DNA of 64,000 nt, taken from assembly GCA_021739635.1 (NCBI GenBank), contig JAIPBH010000005.1, positions 1 to 64,000 on the forward strand, given 5' to 3'. The first letter of the stretch is position 1. Every line of letters starts with the position of its first letter. This stretch comes from Flavobacteriaceae bacterium. GTDB taxonomy: Bacteria; Bacteroidota; Bacteroidia; Flavobacteriales; Flavobacteriaceae. Of this stretch, positions 36,049-45,856 are shown piece after piece. A program made the translations under genes and the position numbers. The notes beneath the pieces are model-generated. The model ran no database searches. It was not told where the DNA came from and saw only the letters and a list, made by a program, of their open reading frames with translations.

Positions 36049-37446
36049 TTATTTCAATCCACCTACCATATCCTCAGGCTTAACCCAAGCATCATAGTCA
36101 TCAGCAGTTACATAACCTAAATTTACAGCTTCTTCTTTTAAAGTAGTACCATTTTTATGAGCAGTATTAGCTATTTCAGCCGCTTTATAATACCCTATTT
36201 TTGTATTAAGAGCAGTAACAAGCATTAATGAATTATTTAAAAGTTTAGTAATGACTTCATGATTTGGTTCTATACCAACAGCACAATGTTCATCAAAACT
36301 CATGCAAGCTTCTCCAATTAATTGTGCAGACTGTAAAACATTGGCAGCCATAACCGGTTTAAAAACATTTAATTCATAATGCCCTTGCATACCACCAATT
36401 GATACAGCAACGTCATTACCAATAACTTGAGCACAAACCATAGTTAAGGCTTCACATTGGGTAGGATTTACTTTTCCTGGCATGATAGAACTTCCTGGTT
36501 CATTTGCTGGAATAGTGATTTCACCAATACCACTTCTTGGACCAGATGCCATCATACGAATATCGTTTGCAATTTTATTTAATGAAACCGCTAATTGTTT
36601 TAAAGCTCCAGAAGTTTCAACTAAAGCATCATGAGCTGCAAGCGCTTCAAATTTATTTGGGGCAGTTGTAAAAGGAAGTTCTGTAAACTTAGCAATATAT
36701 TCAGCTACACGTTTACTGTAACCTTTTGGGGTATTTAAACCAGTTCCTACTGCAGTACCACCTAAAGCTAATTCACTTAAATGTGGTAATGTATTTTCTA
36801 AGGCTTTTAAACCATGTTCTAATTGGGCAACATAACCAGAAAGTTCTTGGCCTAAAGTTAATGGCGTTGCGTCCATAAGGTGTGTTCTACCAATTTTAAC
36901 AACATTTTTAAATGCTTCAGATTTTTTCTTTAATGTACCATGAAGTTGTTTAACACCAGGAATGGTGGTTTCTATCACTTTTTTATAAACAGCTATATGC
37001 ATTCCTGTTGGAAACGTGTCGTTTGATGATTGAGATTTATTTACATCGTCATTTGGTTGAATAGCTTTATCTCCTTCACCAACAACTTTTCCTGCTAATT
37101 GTTGTGCTCTATTAGCTATAACTTCATTCACATTCATGTTACTTTGTGTGCCAGAGCCTGTTTGCCAAATTACTAATGGAAATTGGTCATCATGTTTTCC
37201 TTCTAAAATTTCATCACAAACTTGTGCAATTAAATCTCTTTTTTCAATAGGTAAAACACCAAGCTCACAATTTGTAAAAGCAGCAGCTTTTTTAAGATAA
37301 GCAAAGCCATAAATAATTTCTAAAGGCATGGAAGCAGAAGGACCAATTTTAAAATTATTTCTTGAGCGTTCTGTTTGAGCTCCCCAAAGTTTATCGGCAG
37401 GTACTTTTACCTCACCCATAGTATCTTTTTCTATTCTAAAATTCAT
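36049..37446 (-). CDS. fumC: Fumarate hydratase class II
   Basis: The protein has 465 residues and interconverts fumarate and malate in the citric acid cycle; class II is iron-free and oxygen-stable. The superfamily signature [16 protein letters not shown] is near 317 and the [13 protein letters not shown] segment near 185. [19 protein letters not shown] near 96 separates it from aspartase, which has GAGTSxNMNxNEV. A TAAATTTG promoter element lies at 37470. It is a single-gene unit, cytoplasmic. Confidence 0.96.
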   Translation of the reverse strand: MNFRIEKDTMGEVKVPADKLWGAQTERSRNNFKIGPSASMPLEIIYGFAYLKKAAAFTNCELGVLPIEKRDLIAQVCDEILEGKHDDQFPLVIWQTGSGTQSNMNVNEVIANRAQQLAGKVVGEGDKAIQPNDDVNKSQSSNDTFPTGMHIAVYKKVIETTIPGVKQLHGTLKKKSEAFKNVVKIGRTHLMDATPLTLGQELSGYVAQLEHGLKALENTLPHLSELALGGTAVGTGLNTPKGYSKRVAEYIAKFTELPFTTAPNKFEALAAHDALVETSGALKQLAVSLNKIANDIRMMASGPRSGIGEITIPANEPGSSIMPGKVNPTQCEALTMVCAQVIGNDVAVSIGGMQGHYELNVFKPVMAANVLQSAQLIGEACMSFDEHCAVGIEPNHEVITKLLNNSLMLVTALNTKIGYYKAAEIANTAHKNGTTLKEEAVNLGYVTADDYDAWVKPEDMVGGLK

Positions 37447-37469
37447 TTTAAATATGATTTATATACATA

Positions 37470-37477
37470 CAAATTTA
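37470..37477 (-). promoter_or_regulatory. Predicted -7 element for fumC
   Basis: The minus strand reads TAAATTTG, an exact TAnnTTTG match ending 23 bases before the fumC ATG. Confidence 0.45.
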
Positions 37478-37665
37478 CACTTTTTGAAACTCATTTTTTA
37501 TGTAATTTAAGTTTATTTATATCATTTTTTTAACCTAAAAGATTGTTAACACATTTATTTCTTTTTCAAAAAATAAGTACATTAGCTATATTTAAGAGTA
37601 GAATAGTTTTTAATCGAAATTTAGTTTAAATTAAAATAAATTTATAATCATTAAAATATATAAAA

Positions 37666-38307
37666 ATGGCAACAATTAGATTAGGAGATGAAGCTCCAAA
37701 CTTTACAGCAATGTCTACTGAAGGGACTATTAACTTTCATAACTGGTTAGGTGATAGTTGGGGAATTTTATTTTCTCATCCAGCAGATTATACGCCAGTT
37801 TGTACAACAGAATTAGGAACGGTTGCTAAATACAAGTCAGAGTTTGATAAACGAAATGTGAAAGTTGTTGCGCTTAGTGTTGATGGTGTTGATTCTCATA
37901 ACGATTGGATAAAAGATATTAATGAAACCCAACACACTATCATAAATTTTCCCATTATAGCAGATGAAGACAAAAAAGTTTCAGAGCTTTATGATATGAT
38001 TCATCCAAATGCAAGTGATAAGTTTACTGTGCGTTCGGTTTTTGTTATTGGAGTAGACAAAAAAGTGAAATTAATTATAACTTATCCAGCATCAACTGGT
38101 AGAAATTTTGATGAATTACTACGAGTCATAGATTCATTGCAGTTAACGGCTTATCATAAAGTAGCAACACCAGCAAATTGGAAAAATGGTGAAGATGTTG
38201 TTATTTCTCCTGCGGTTACTAATAGTGAAATACCAGCACTTTTCCCAAAAGGGCATCAAGAAATAAAACCTTATTTAAGAATGACACCACAACCAAATTT
38301 AGACTAA
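37666..38307 (+). CDS. 1-Cys peroxiredoxin (Prx6 type)
   Basis: The protein has 213 residues. The peroxidatic site HPADYTPVCTTELG holds the only cysteine of the protein (Cys46), so it is a 1-Cys enzyme that needs an external thiol. The long C-terminal arm (about 160-213, ending PYLRMTPQP) is typical of the Prx6 branch. It reduces hydrogen peroxide and alkyl hydroperoxides in the cytoplasm. It is divergent from fumC across a 219-base gap in which no operator was recognised. OxyR-type control is possible but not visible. Confidence 0.92.
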   Translation: MATIRLGDEAPNFTAMSTEGTINFHNWLGDSWGILFSHPADYTPVCTTELGTVAKYKSEFDKRNVKVVALSVDGVDSHNDWIKDINETQHTIINFPIIADEDKKVSELYDMIHPNASDKFTVRSVFVIGVDKKVKLIITYPASTGRNFDELLRVIDSLQLTAYHKVATPANWKNGEDVVISPAVTNSEIPALFPKGHQEIKPYLRMTPQPNLD

Positions 38308-38397
38308 TAAATGTGTTAATAAATTTTAATTTGATATTGTATAGCAAATAGGTTTATCTTATATTTGCTTCATATTTAACCAAAGGAATTTACAATT

Positions 38398-38580
38398 ATG
38401 TTTACGTTTGACCAATATTTAGGATTTTTAGCTTTTTTAACCATTTTAACTATAGGTTTTTGGTTAATGATTTTTTTAATAACTTTTGTAATTCCTTATT
38501 GGATTTTTGGTTCATCAATAGAACGTTTAAAAGAAATAAGAGCTGAAAAAAAAGCAAAAAAACAAACAGCAATTCATTAA
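38398..38580 (+). CDS. Small single-helix membrane protein
   Basis: The protein has 60 residues. A long hydrophobic stretch (about 8-42, possibly one or two helices) is followed by a strongly basic tail (RLKEIRAEKKAKKQ). No family is recognised. It lies 90 bases after the peroxiredoxin and just before a strong bidirectional terminator, which supports it as a real gene at the end of that transcript. It may be an inner membrane accessory protein. Confidence 0.6.
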   Translation: MFTFDQYLGFLAFLTILTIGFWLMIFLITFVIPYWIFGSSIERLKEIRAEKKAKKQTAIH

Positions 38581-38600
38581 TTTAAATTTATAATATTTAA

Positions 38601-38630
38601 AAAAAGGAAGCTATTTTAGCTTCCTTTTTT
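38601..38630. terminator. Bidirectional terminator
   Basis: The stem ggaagct / agcttcc (38606-38612 with 38618-38624) has A-run and T-run flanks that continue the pairing. It separates the convergent genes ending at 38580 and 38650. Confidence 0.88.
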
Positions 38631-38649
38631 AGTTTTGTTTGTTTCTATT

Positions 38650-41181
38650 TTATCCTTGCATTTCAAAGTCTTCACCACCATTTCCTCGTCCACCATTTTC
38701 ACCATCTTTCTTTTTCTTTTGGTTAAATCTGTAAGTGAATGATAGATTAAAACTTCGTTGTCTCCATTGAAATTCGCTATAACTTACAAATGTTGGAGTT
38801 GTTGATGTTGTTTGCCTTTTTCTTGTATTGAAAAGATCACTTACATTAAAAGCTAATGAAGCACGATCATTAAATAAATCCTTACTAAAAGCTAAATCTG
38901 TTGAGAGCATACCTTTTGATTTATTTTGAGCATCTTCACTTGGACCCATATACATCACACGAGTTTGCCAATCTATTTTACCTGGTAAAGTGTATTTGTT
39001 ATTTAATCTTGCAAACCAGCTTAAATTTTCAGCACCATAATCTACATTATTGTAAAAACCGTTGGTAATAGATTTAAATAAATTAAAGTTTCCATTTAAA
39101 TTCCATTTATTTGAAGGTCTGAAATTTAGAGTAAACTCAAAACCATATCGGTCATTTGTTGCTAAATTTATTGGTGAACGTTTTATAACAGGTACTTCAG
39201 TTCCACCAACTAGTGCTGTTTGTCCAGTATCTTCAGTTATAAAAGTAAAAACATCAGTTGCGTGTTCGTAGTATATTGAAGAATTTAAAGTTGTTTTTCC
39301 AAATCTGTTTAAATACCCAATATCTATTTTATTTGCAAAACTTGGATCAATATCTGGGTTTCCTTGAAATAAATTAGTAGCACTACTTCTAGATGGAAAT
39401 GGATTTATAAATCTAGATCTTGGTCTACTGATTCTTCTGTTATATCCAAAAGTTAAGCTTTGGTTTTCTGAAAATTCATATGATAAATTTACTGTAGGAA
39501 ATAGAGATTCATAGTTTTTCTTTTTAAGATCATTAGTAGTAATTTGGTTTATTGAAATTCTTGTAGATTCCATTCGTAATCCAAATAGGAAAGAAAACTT
39601 GTTTTTTATTTTACTTCCAAATTGAGTATATGCAGCATTAACGTATTCTCTATAAACAAGATTATTGCTTACATTGGTATCTAATTCATAAACACCATTG
39701 TTATAAAATTCAAGAGTATAGTCTGTATCTAATGTATTAAAACTGCCTCTATACCCAAGTTCAAACTGACTTTTTTCGCCAATAGGAAGTACATAGTCAC
39801 TTTGCAGTAATATATTATCTTGCTGCTCATAAGTATCTACACGTTCAGCTTCAGTTCCATCTTGTGATATTAAAGATTTTTCATCTTCATCACTGCTTTC
39901 ATATTGAAAATCAAAGGTAAGTTTGTGCTCGCTATTTCCATCAAATATTTTATCAAAGTTTAAGGAATATTGCGTTGTTTTATCAGTTGACTTTTCTGGG
40001 TCAAAACGAGAAGATGTATTTAAAATATTTCCTACGTTATCAAATTCTCTAATACTATTGGTTGCATCTTGATTTTGATTACTGTCTCTATATAATAATG
40101 AAGTTGTTAATGAAGCTGAATCTGTAATATACCATTCTACTCCAAAATTGGTGTTTAAACCACGACTGTTTCTATCGAATTTTCGATTTTCATTTAAAAA
40201 TGTATTTGGACCACTTTCATTAAAATATTCAGTTTTTGTAATTGACTTACCAGGAGATTCTCTATAGCTATAGCCAGTGGTATTAAAAAAGTTAAAATCA
40301 CCAGTTCTATAATTTATATTTCCAGAAATCCCAGCTGAATTTGGATAGCCAACATTTGTAGTAACAGCTCCATTTAGCCCTTGTAATTTACTTCGGCGTA
40401 AAATGATATTTAAAATTCCAGCGGTTCCTTCAGCATCATAGCGAGCAGAAGGAGAGGTAATCACTTCAACACGCTCTATAGATTCTGCAGGCAATTGACG
40501 TAAAGCATCTGTAGAATTTAGGCCAACTAAACCAGAAGGTTTTCCATTAATAAGTATCTTAACATTATCATTACCACGTAGAGCAACATTTCCTTCCACA
40601 TCAACAGATACAGATGGAATATTATCTAAAACATCACTCACAGTACCACCACGAACTGTTAAATCTTTACCGACATTATATATTTTTTTATCTAGTTTTA
40701 ACTCAACCGTCGTTTTTTCGGCAATAATTTCTACTACTTGTAAAGCTTCAAGGTTAATATCTAAATAAAAAGCACCAATATTTTCATTTTTATTAATAAC
40801 TCTATTTAAAATGGTTTGCTTTTTATAAGAAATATATTCTATCGAAATGTCATAAAGTCCTGCTTTAATTGGAATACTGAAATTGCCTTTTGAATCTGTA
40901 ATGCCACCAGTTTCAATTTTATTTTCGCTTTTATTAAAAAAACTTATAGTAGCATATTCTAGCGGATCTTTAGTTTCTTTATCAAAAACGGTTCCTGAAA
41001 TAACCACATCATTAATGGTTGTTGGAATTAAAGTTGTTGGTTTATTATCATTTTGGGATGAAAAATTTGCATTGGTTAAATTTGAAATTTTTGAATCAGC
41101 AGATTTTTCAGATAACGACTGAGAATTTACTAATGTGCAAAAAAATATAGTAATTATTGGGGTTAGGAGTAGTTTATACAT
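38650..41181 (-). CDS. TonB-dependent receptor-like outer membrane barrel protein
   Basis: The protein has 843 residues. After a signal peptide (about 1-20) comes a carboxypeptidase-like regulatory domain (VISGTVFDKETKDPLEYATI near 58-125). A TonB plug follows (GGTVSDVLDNIPSVSVDVEG, then ILINGKPSGLVGLNSTDALRQ, about 160-260), then a long beta-barrel with repeated outer strands. The C-terminus is unusual: after the last barrel strand it ends in a Lys/Gly-rich tail (KKKKDGENGGRGNGG). This is the OMP_b-brl_3 type common in Bacteroidota; no SusD gene is next to it, so a polysaccharide locus is unlikely. The ligand is unknown. A TACTTTTG element at 41205 gives its promoter. Confidence 0.88.
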   Translation of the reverse strand: MYKLLLTPIITIFFCTLVNSQSLSEKSADSKISNLTNANFSSQNDNKPTTLIPTTINDVVISGTVFDKETKDPLEYATISFFNKSENKIETGGITDSKGNFSIPIKAGLYDISIEYISYKKQTILNRVINKNENIGAFYLDINLEALQVVEIIAEKTTVELKLDKKIYNVGKDLTVRGGTVSDVLDNIPSVSVDVEGNVALRGNDNVKILINGKPSGLVGLNSTDALRQLPAESIERVEVITSPSARYDAEGTAGILNIILRRSKLQGLNGAVTTNVGYPNSAGISGNINYRTGDFNFFNTTGYSYRESPGKSITKTEYFNESGPNTFLNENRKFDRNSRGLNTNFGVEWYITDSASLTTSLLYRDSNQNQDATNSIREFDNVGNILNTSSRFDPEKSTDKTTQYSLNFDKIFDGNSEHKLTFDFQYESSDEDEKSLISQDGTEAERVDTYEQQDNILLQSDYVLPIGEKSQFELGYRGSFNTLDTDYTLEFYNNGVYELDTNVSNNLVYREYVNAAYTQFGSKIKNKFSFLFGLRMESTRISINQITTNDLKKKNYESLFPTVNLSYEFSENQSLTFGYNRRISRPRSRFINPFPSRSSATNLFQGNPDIDPSFANKIDIGYLNRFGKTTLNSSIYYEHATDVFTFITEDTGQTALVGGTEVPVIKRSPINLATNDRYGFEFTLNFRPSNKWNLNGNFNLFKSITNGFYNNVDYGAENLSWFARLNNKYTLPGKIDWQTRVMYMGPSEDAQNKSKGMLSTDLAFSKDLFNDRASLAFNVSDLFNTRKRQTTSTTPTFVSYSEFQWRQRSFNLSFTYRFNQKKKKDGENGGRGNGGEDFEMQG

Positions 41182-41204
41182 TTATAATTTTTAATGTAAG
41201 ACTG

Positions 41205-41212
41205 CAAAAGTA
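41205..41212 (-). promoter_or_regulatory. Predicted -7 element for the receptor-like gene
   Basis: The minus strand reads TACTTTTG, an exact TAnnTTTG match ending 23 bases before the ATG at 41181. Confidence 0.45.
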
Positions 41213-41277
41213 CCCGAAAGTTTAAGCTGTATTGGTTAATATTATGTTAAAAAGAAAGGATTTAAAGTATTGAAAAA

Positions 41278-41619
41278 TTATAGTATTTCAATGATTTTTT
41301 CTGAAGGTCTTCCAATAACTGCTTTATTATCATTTATCACAATTGGTCTTTCTATTAGTTTAGGATTTTTTATCATAATGTCAATAATTTCATCATCAGA
41401 AAGATTTAAGTTTTTATAGTGTTCTTTCCATATAGATTCATTTTTTCTAACCAATTCTATGGGTTTAATCTTTAATAATGCTATTATTTTTTTTAACTCA
41501 TTATGATTAGGAATGTTTTCAAAATAATTGATAATTTGAAATTCTTTGCCAGAATCCTCCAATAGTTTTAATCCAATTCTAGATTTGCTACATCTGCTAT
41601 TGTGATATATTTTAATCAT
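41278..41619 (-). CDS. arsC: ArsC-family arsenate reductase-like protein
   Basis: The protein has 113 residues with a thioredoxin-like fold. The N-terminus HNSRCSKSR carries the catalytic Cys10, and NPKLIERPIVI near 87 carries the Arg that binds the oxyanion. These match glutaredoxin-coupled arsenate reductases, but the ArsC/Spx/YffB family overlaps in sequence and no arsenic genes are nearby, so the true substrate is uncertain. It lies 14 bases downstream of prfB on the same strand and is probably co-transcribed. Confidence 0.8.
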   Translation of the reverse strand: MIKIYHNSRCSKSRIGLKLLEDSGKEFQIINYFENIPNHNELKKIIALLKIKPIELVRKNESIWKEHYKNLNLSDDEIIDIMIKNPKLIERPIVINDNKAVIGRPSEKIIEIL

Positions 41620-41633
41620 ATTTTTTTAAATAT

Positions 41634-42741
41634 TTAAAACGTTTTATCTTCCTCTTTTTGCCCCATCATCATCAAATAAGCTTTTAAAAACGGATTAATA
41701 TCACCATTCATAATAGCATCTACGTTACTTGTTTCATGCCCAGTTCTTACATCTTTAACCAATTTATATGGCTGCATCACATAATTACGAATTTGACTTC
41801 CCCATTCAATTTTCATTTTTCCTGCTTCAATATCGTCTCTTTGTGCTAATTGTTTTTGTAATTCAATTTCATACAATTGAGATTTAAGCATTTGCAAGGC
41901 GCGTGACCTGTTATCATGTTGTGAACGTGTTTCAGAACATTGAATTTGAATACCTGTTGGTTTGTGGGTTAATTGTACTTTAGTTTCTACTTTGTTAACG
42001 TTTTGTCCACCAGCACCACTTGAGCGTGCTGTAGTAATTTCAATATCTGCTGGATTTATTTCAATTTCAATAGTATCATCTACTAATGGATAGACATAAA
42101 CAGAGGCAAAACTAGTATGACGTTTTGCATTACTATCAAAAGGAGAAATTCTTACCAATCTGTGTACACCATTTTCACCTTTTAGCCAACCAAAGGCAAA
42201 ATCACCTTCAATTTCAAGAGTTACGGTTTTAATACCAGCAACATCACCTTCTTGGAAGTTTAATTCTTTAACTTTAAACCCGTTCTTTTCAGCATACATT
42301 AAATACATGCGCATAAGCATACTGGCCCAATCACAACTTTCTGTACCACCAGCACCCGCTGTAATTTGTAAAACAGCACTTAAACTATCGCCTTCTTCAG
42401 AAAGCATATTTTTAAACTCAATATTTTCAAGAAGTGTATAAACTTTATCATATTGTTCTTCAACTTCTGTCATAGAAGATTCACCTTCTTTATAAAACTC
42501 ATAAAGAACTTCTAAGTCTTCTAAAAGTGATACAGAATTATTATAATCTTCAACCCATTTTTTCTTAACACGCAGAGATTTCATAATAATTTCTGCGTTT
42601 TTAGAATCATCCCAAAAGTTTGGAGCAAAGGTTTGCTCTTCTTCGTTTTGTATTTCTATAAGTTTGGCATCAACGTCAAAGATAGTGCCTTAGTTTGTCA
42701 AGGCGGGTTTTAAGAGATTTTATTTGGTCTTGGGTTATCAT
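41634..42741 (-). CDS. prfB: Peptide chain release factor 2, read through a programmed +1 frameshift
   Basis: RF2 recognises UAA and UGA stop codons. The gene starts at the ATG at 42741 and reads 21 codons ([21 protein letters not shown]) to an in-frame TGA at 42678-42676. A +1 slip on the preceding CTT continues as [21 protein letters not shown] and on into the long frame, giving about 368 residues, the usual RF2 length. The specificity tripeptide SPF is near 200 and the catalytic GGQ near 245. Without the shift the first 52 residues are lost. The arsC gene follows 14 bases downstream. This is a conserved autoregulatory device, not a broken gene. Confidence 0.95.
42675..42690 (-). promoter_or_regulatory. 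prfB: Programmed +1 frameshift site of prfB
   Basis: The minus strand reads AGG CAC TAT CTT TGA C, the classic RF2 slip site TATCTTTGAC, with CTT in the P site and a UGA that RF2 itself reads poorly when scarce. The Shine-Dalgarno-like stimulator is present only as AAGG and lies 6 bases from CTT, further away than the 3 bases in E. coli. Confidence 0.93.
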
Positions 42742-42883
42742 GAATTAATTTTTTTGTAAAAATAACACTAATAATTCTCAATAAGTATTTAATGGAATAA
42801 AAATGCTTTTAAGAGTTTTTTTTTGGGGAAGTAATATTTAATTTATAATATTAAATTATATATATAAGTTATTCAAGTTTGAT

Positions 42884-43999
42884 ATGAAAAATATAAAACC
42901 AATTTCAGTTCTTATACCTGTTGGAGGTAACAGTTTATTAATGTTTGTTGTCCATTGTTTATCTCAAATAAATAATATTAAAATATATATTATTAGTCCA
43001 AATGAGCAAGCAGAAATTAAACATTCAGGAAAAATTTTAAATTATACTTTTTTTCCAAATATAAATAATGAGAATAATTGGATTGAAGGAATAAATAAAG
43101 AAATTGAGAAATTTAAAATTGATTTGGTAATGCCTATTGATGAAGATGGAATAAGGAATTCTATTAAATATCAAGCCAAATTATCTACTTATAGCAAATT
43201 GGTATTGTTGCCATCGTTACAAAGTTTTGAGATAGCTAATAACAAGGGTTTATTATGGAAGCATATGCTAGAACATCATATTGAATGCCCTAAAACTTTT
43301 ATTTACAATAAAAACCAATTTCACAGCACTGATTCTCTCGATTTTCCTTTAATATTGAAGCCTTTAGAAGGTTTTGGTGGTGGTAAAGGTATCTACATAT
43401 TTAAAAACAAAGAACAACTTGAGTCATATTATACAGAAAATGATATTACCTATCCTTATCTTATCCAGAGTTATATTTCTGGCTATGATATTGATTGTAG
43501 TGTATTATGTGAACAAGGAGAAATTCTTGCCTATACAATTCAAAAAGGAACATTAGTTGGAATAAGTGACTTTGTTCCAAAAATTGGCTTGGATTTTTTG
43601 CATAATGATGAATTGTTGCATACAGTAAAAGAATTAATGTTATCATTAAACTGGTCAGGTTTAGCTCATATTGATATGCGTTTTGATGAAAAAGAAAGCA
43701 ATTTTAAAGTTATTGAAATCAATCCTAGATGCTGGGAATCTATTGAAGGTTCAGAAATTGCTGGCGTAAATTTTCCTTATTTACATGCTTTAAAAAGTTT
43801 AAATTATAATTTTGAAACCCCCAAATATAAACACACAAAATATTTAAATTTATTAGGATTAAAAAAAACTATTAGGAAGAATAAGTTGTTTGTTTTTAAC
43901 TTTAATTTTATACTAAAATATACACCTATAAAATACTTTATTAAAGACCCTTTGCCTTTATTCCTTATTTTGATTAATAAAATTAGAAGTGGAAATTAA
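42884..43999 (+). CDS. ATP-grasp domain ligase
   Basis: The protein has 371 residues. An N-terminal PreATP-grasp (Rossmann-like) segment SVLIPVGGNSLLMFVVHCL is followed by the ATP-grasp fold: FPLILKPLEGFGGGKGIYIF near 155 (ATP-binding lysines and the flexible Gly loop), and FKVIEINPRCWESIEGSE near 276, whose Glu and Asn bind Mg. It resembles carbamoyl-phosphate-synthetase-like ligases that join a carboxylate to an amine. The C-terminus (KTIRKNKLFVFNF onwards) is basic and may contact membranes. The gene is AT-rich and stands beside a membrane-protein gene. The product is unknown; surface glycan or small peptide modification is a guess. Confidence 0.75.
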   Translation: MKNIKPISVLIPVGGNSLLMFVVHCLSQINNIKIYIISPNEQAEIKHSGKILNYTFFPNINNENNWIEGINKEIEKFKIDLVMPIDEDGIRNSIKYQAKLSTYSKLVLLPSLQSFEIANNKGLLWKHMLEHHIECPKTFIYNKNQFHSTDSLDFPLILKPLEGFGGGKGIYIFKNKEQLESYYTENDITYPYLIQSYISGYDIDCSVLCEQGEILAYTIQKGTLVGISDFVPKIGLDFLHNDELLHTVKELMLSLNWSGLAHIDMRFDEKESNFKVIEINPRCWESIEGSEIAGVNFPYLHALKSLNYNFETPKYKHTKYLNLLGLKKTIRKNKLFVFNFNFILKYTPIKYFIKDPLPLFLILINKIRSGN

Positions 44000-44008
44000 A
44001 ATATGTAT

Positions 44009-44677
44009 TTAAAAATTTAATTTATTTAAAATTAATTTATATGAACTTATTGTAAAAAATAACATCCAATTTATAATTCCAATAAACTTAAAACTATCTT
44101 CTATAAAGTATTCAAAACCTAGACTTTCAAATATTATATCTGTAAAAGCTGACAAACCTAAAAAGCCAACTCCCAATACTAAAAATATATATATGCTATT
44201 TAATATTACTTTATAAAATTTAATTATATACCAAAATAAAAATACGGCATACATAGTAAATGTTATTGGTTGAGCAATTTGAAAATTTTTGAATGAATAA
44301 AAAATATAATCATGGAACATAAAAAAATCATCAATTAATAATAAACTAGTAAAAATTGCTGAACCTAAAAAAAACATACCGTTTATTTTATCATTTTTTT
44401 TTAATAAAATTAAAGAAGTAAAATAACAAACAGATGCTGTAAAACACCATATGAGGACACCAATATTAGATAAAAAGCCAATAAAAGGATGTGAATTAAA
44501 TATTAAAGCAGGATCTCCAGTAAGTTTTTCAAAAGGGATATTAAATTTTTTATTTAGATAGAAAATACTAAACAATAGTAGTATTCCTAAAATATAAATA
44601 ATAAATATAAAGTAATGTATATTATCCTCTTTTAACTTTTGTTTAATTTTACTTACTTCAGAAATAAAAATATTCAT
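44009..44677 (-). CDS. Multi-pass membrane protein, function unknown
   Basis: The protein has 222 residues with about six membrane helices (near 22-42, 68-92, 100-118, 137-156, 160-180 and 200-218). Two polar motifs lie at helix ends, IDDFFMFHDYIF near 115 and EDSFKFIGI near 192; paired acidic/His motifs in membranes can bind metals, which hints at an enzyme rather than a transporter. The family was not recognised. It is convergent with the ATP-grasp gene, 9 bases apart, and both are more AT-rich than their neighbours. Confidence 0.6.
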   Translation of the reverse strand: MNIFISEVSKIKQKLKEDNIHYFIFIIYILGILLLFSIFYLNKKFNIPFEKLTGDPALIFNSHPFIGFLSNIGVLIWCFTASVCYFTSLILLKKNDKINGMFFLGSAIFTSLLLIDDFFMFHDYIFYSFKNFQIAQPITFTMYAVFLFWYIIKFYKVILNSIYIFLVLGVGFLGLSAFTDIIFESLGFEYFIEDSFKFIGIINWMLFFTISSYKLILNKLNF

Positions 44678-44800
44678 GTTGTATTATTTAATATAAAATT
44701 AACTAAAAGATAATACTTTATTTTAAAATTATGTTTAAATGCAAAAAATTACGTTTATCAGAAAAAGCAACATAATTATTTTGATTAAAAATTTTAATAA

Positions 44801-45823
44801 ATGAAAATTGATTTAAGAAGCGATACCGTTACCAAACCAACCCAAGGGATGTTGGAAGCCATGATGCAAGCCAAGATTGGTGATGATGTGTTTAGTGAAG
44901 ATCCAACGGTGAATGTATTAGAGGAACGTTTAGCTAAAATGTTTGGAAAACAAAAAGCTGTATTTTTTCCATCGGGCACTATGGCAAACCAAACGGCTAT
45001 TAAGTTGCATACTAATCCAAGTGAGCAGGTTATTTGTGATAAATATGCCCATATTTATAATTATGAATCTGGTGGCGCTTCTTTTAATAGCGGTGTTTCT
45101 TGTCGGCTTTTAGATGGAGATAGAGGCATGTTTACCGCCAATCAAGTGATTGAAGCTATTAATCCAGATGCCTTTTATTATAGTCAAACCAGTTTGGTAG
45201 AAATTGAAAATACGACCAATAAAGGTGGTGGCGCTTGCTGGGATTTTAATGAAATTTTAAAGATTAAAGCTGTTTGTGATGCACATCAATTAGGGTTTCA
45301 TTTGGATGGTGCAAGATTATGGAATGCTCTGGTTGTAAAAAAAGAAACTCCTAAACAATATGGAGCTGTTTTTGATACCATTTCTGTATGTTTAAGTAAA
45401 GGATTAGGTTGCCCAATTGGTTCTGTTTTAATAGGAAATGAGGATATTATGAAGAACGCTATTAGAGTTAGAAAAATATTTGGAGGCAATATGCGTCAGG
45501 TTGGATATTTAGCTGCAGCCGGACTTTATGCGCTTGATAATCATATTCAAAGATTAGATGAGGATCATGTAAAAGCAAAAGACCTTGGAAATTTTTTATC
45601 TAAACAATCTTACATTAAAACGGTTGAACCCGTTGAAACCAATATTGTTATTTTTGAACTTAACAATGATGTTAAAGAAGCTGATTTCATTCAAAAATTA
45701 AAAGACAATAATATTTTAATTATTGGTATGGGAAGCAATAAACTGCGTATAGTAACCCATTTAGATTACACTAATTCTATGCACGACTATTTATTGTCAA
45801 CTCTAAAAGGTCTAAAACTCTAA
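44801..45823 (+). CDS. ltaE: Low-specificity L-threonine aldolase
   Basis: The protein has 340 residues and is a PLP enzyme splitting threonine or allo-threonine to glycine and acetaldehyde. The opening MKIDLRSDTVTKPTQGMLEAM and GDDVFSEDPTVN are family hallmarks; the PLP lysine is in SVCLSKGLGCPIGS near 199, and HLDGARLWNA near 168 holds the cofactor. The C-terminus runs into a repeat-like stretch of tct-aa codons. It is cytoplasmic and transcribed alone. Confidence 0.93.
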   Translation: MKIDLRSDTVTKPTQGMLEAMMQAKIGDDVFSEDPTVNVLEERLAKMFGKQKAVFFPSGTMANQTAIKLHTNPSEQVICDKYAHIYNYESGGASFNSGVSCRLLDGDRGMFTANQVIEAINPDAFYYSQTSLVEIENTTNKGGGACWDFNEILKIKAVCDAHQLGFHLDGARLWNALVVKKETPKQYGAVFDTISVCLSKGLGCPIGSVLIGNEDIMKNAIRVRKIFGGNMRQVGYLAAAGLYALDNHIQRLDEDHVKAKDLGNFLSKQSYIKTVEPVETNIVIFELNNDVKEADFIQKLKDNNILIIGMGSNKLRIVTHLDYTNSMHDYLLSTLKGLKL

Positions 45824-45856
45824 TAATCTAACAATCTAAAAAGTCTAATACATCTA
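45801..45856. repeat. Degenerate tctaa(a/t) tandem repeat spanning the ltaE stop codon
   Basis: Six to seven near-copies of a tctaaaa/tctaata unit begin inside the last codons of the aldolase gene and run through the 30-base gap into the end of the ybaB gene. Confidence 0.4.

Noticed and set aside
41634-42584. prfB as a truncated gene starting at the ATG at 42584
   Set aside because: The RF2-specific slip site and matching N-terminal sequence lie directly upstream; the gene is complete with the frameshift.
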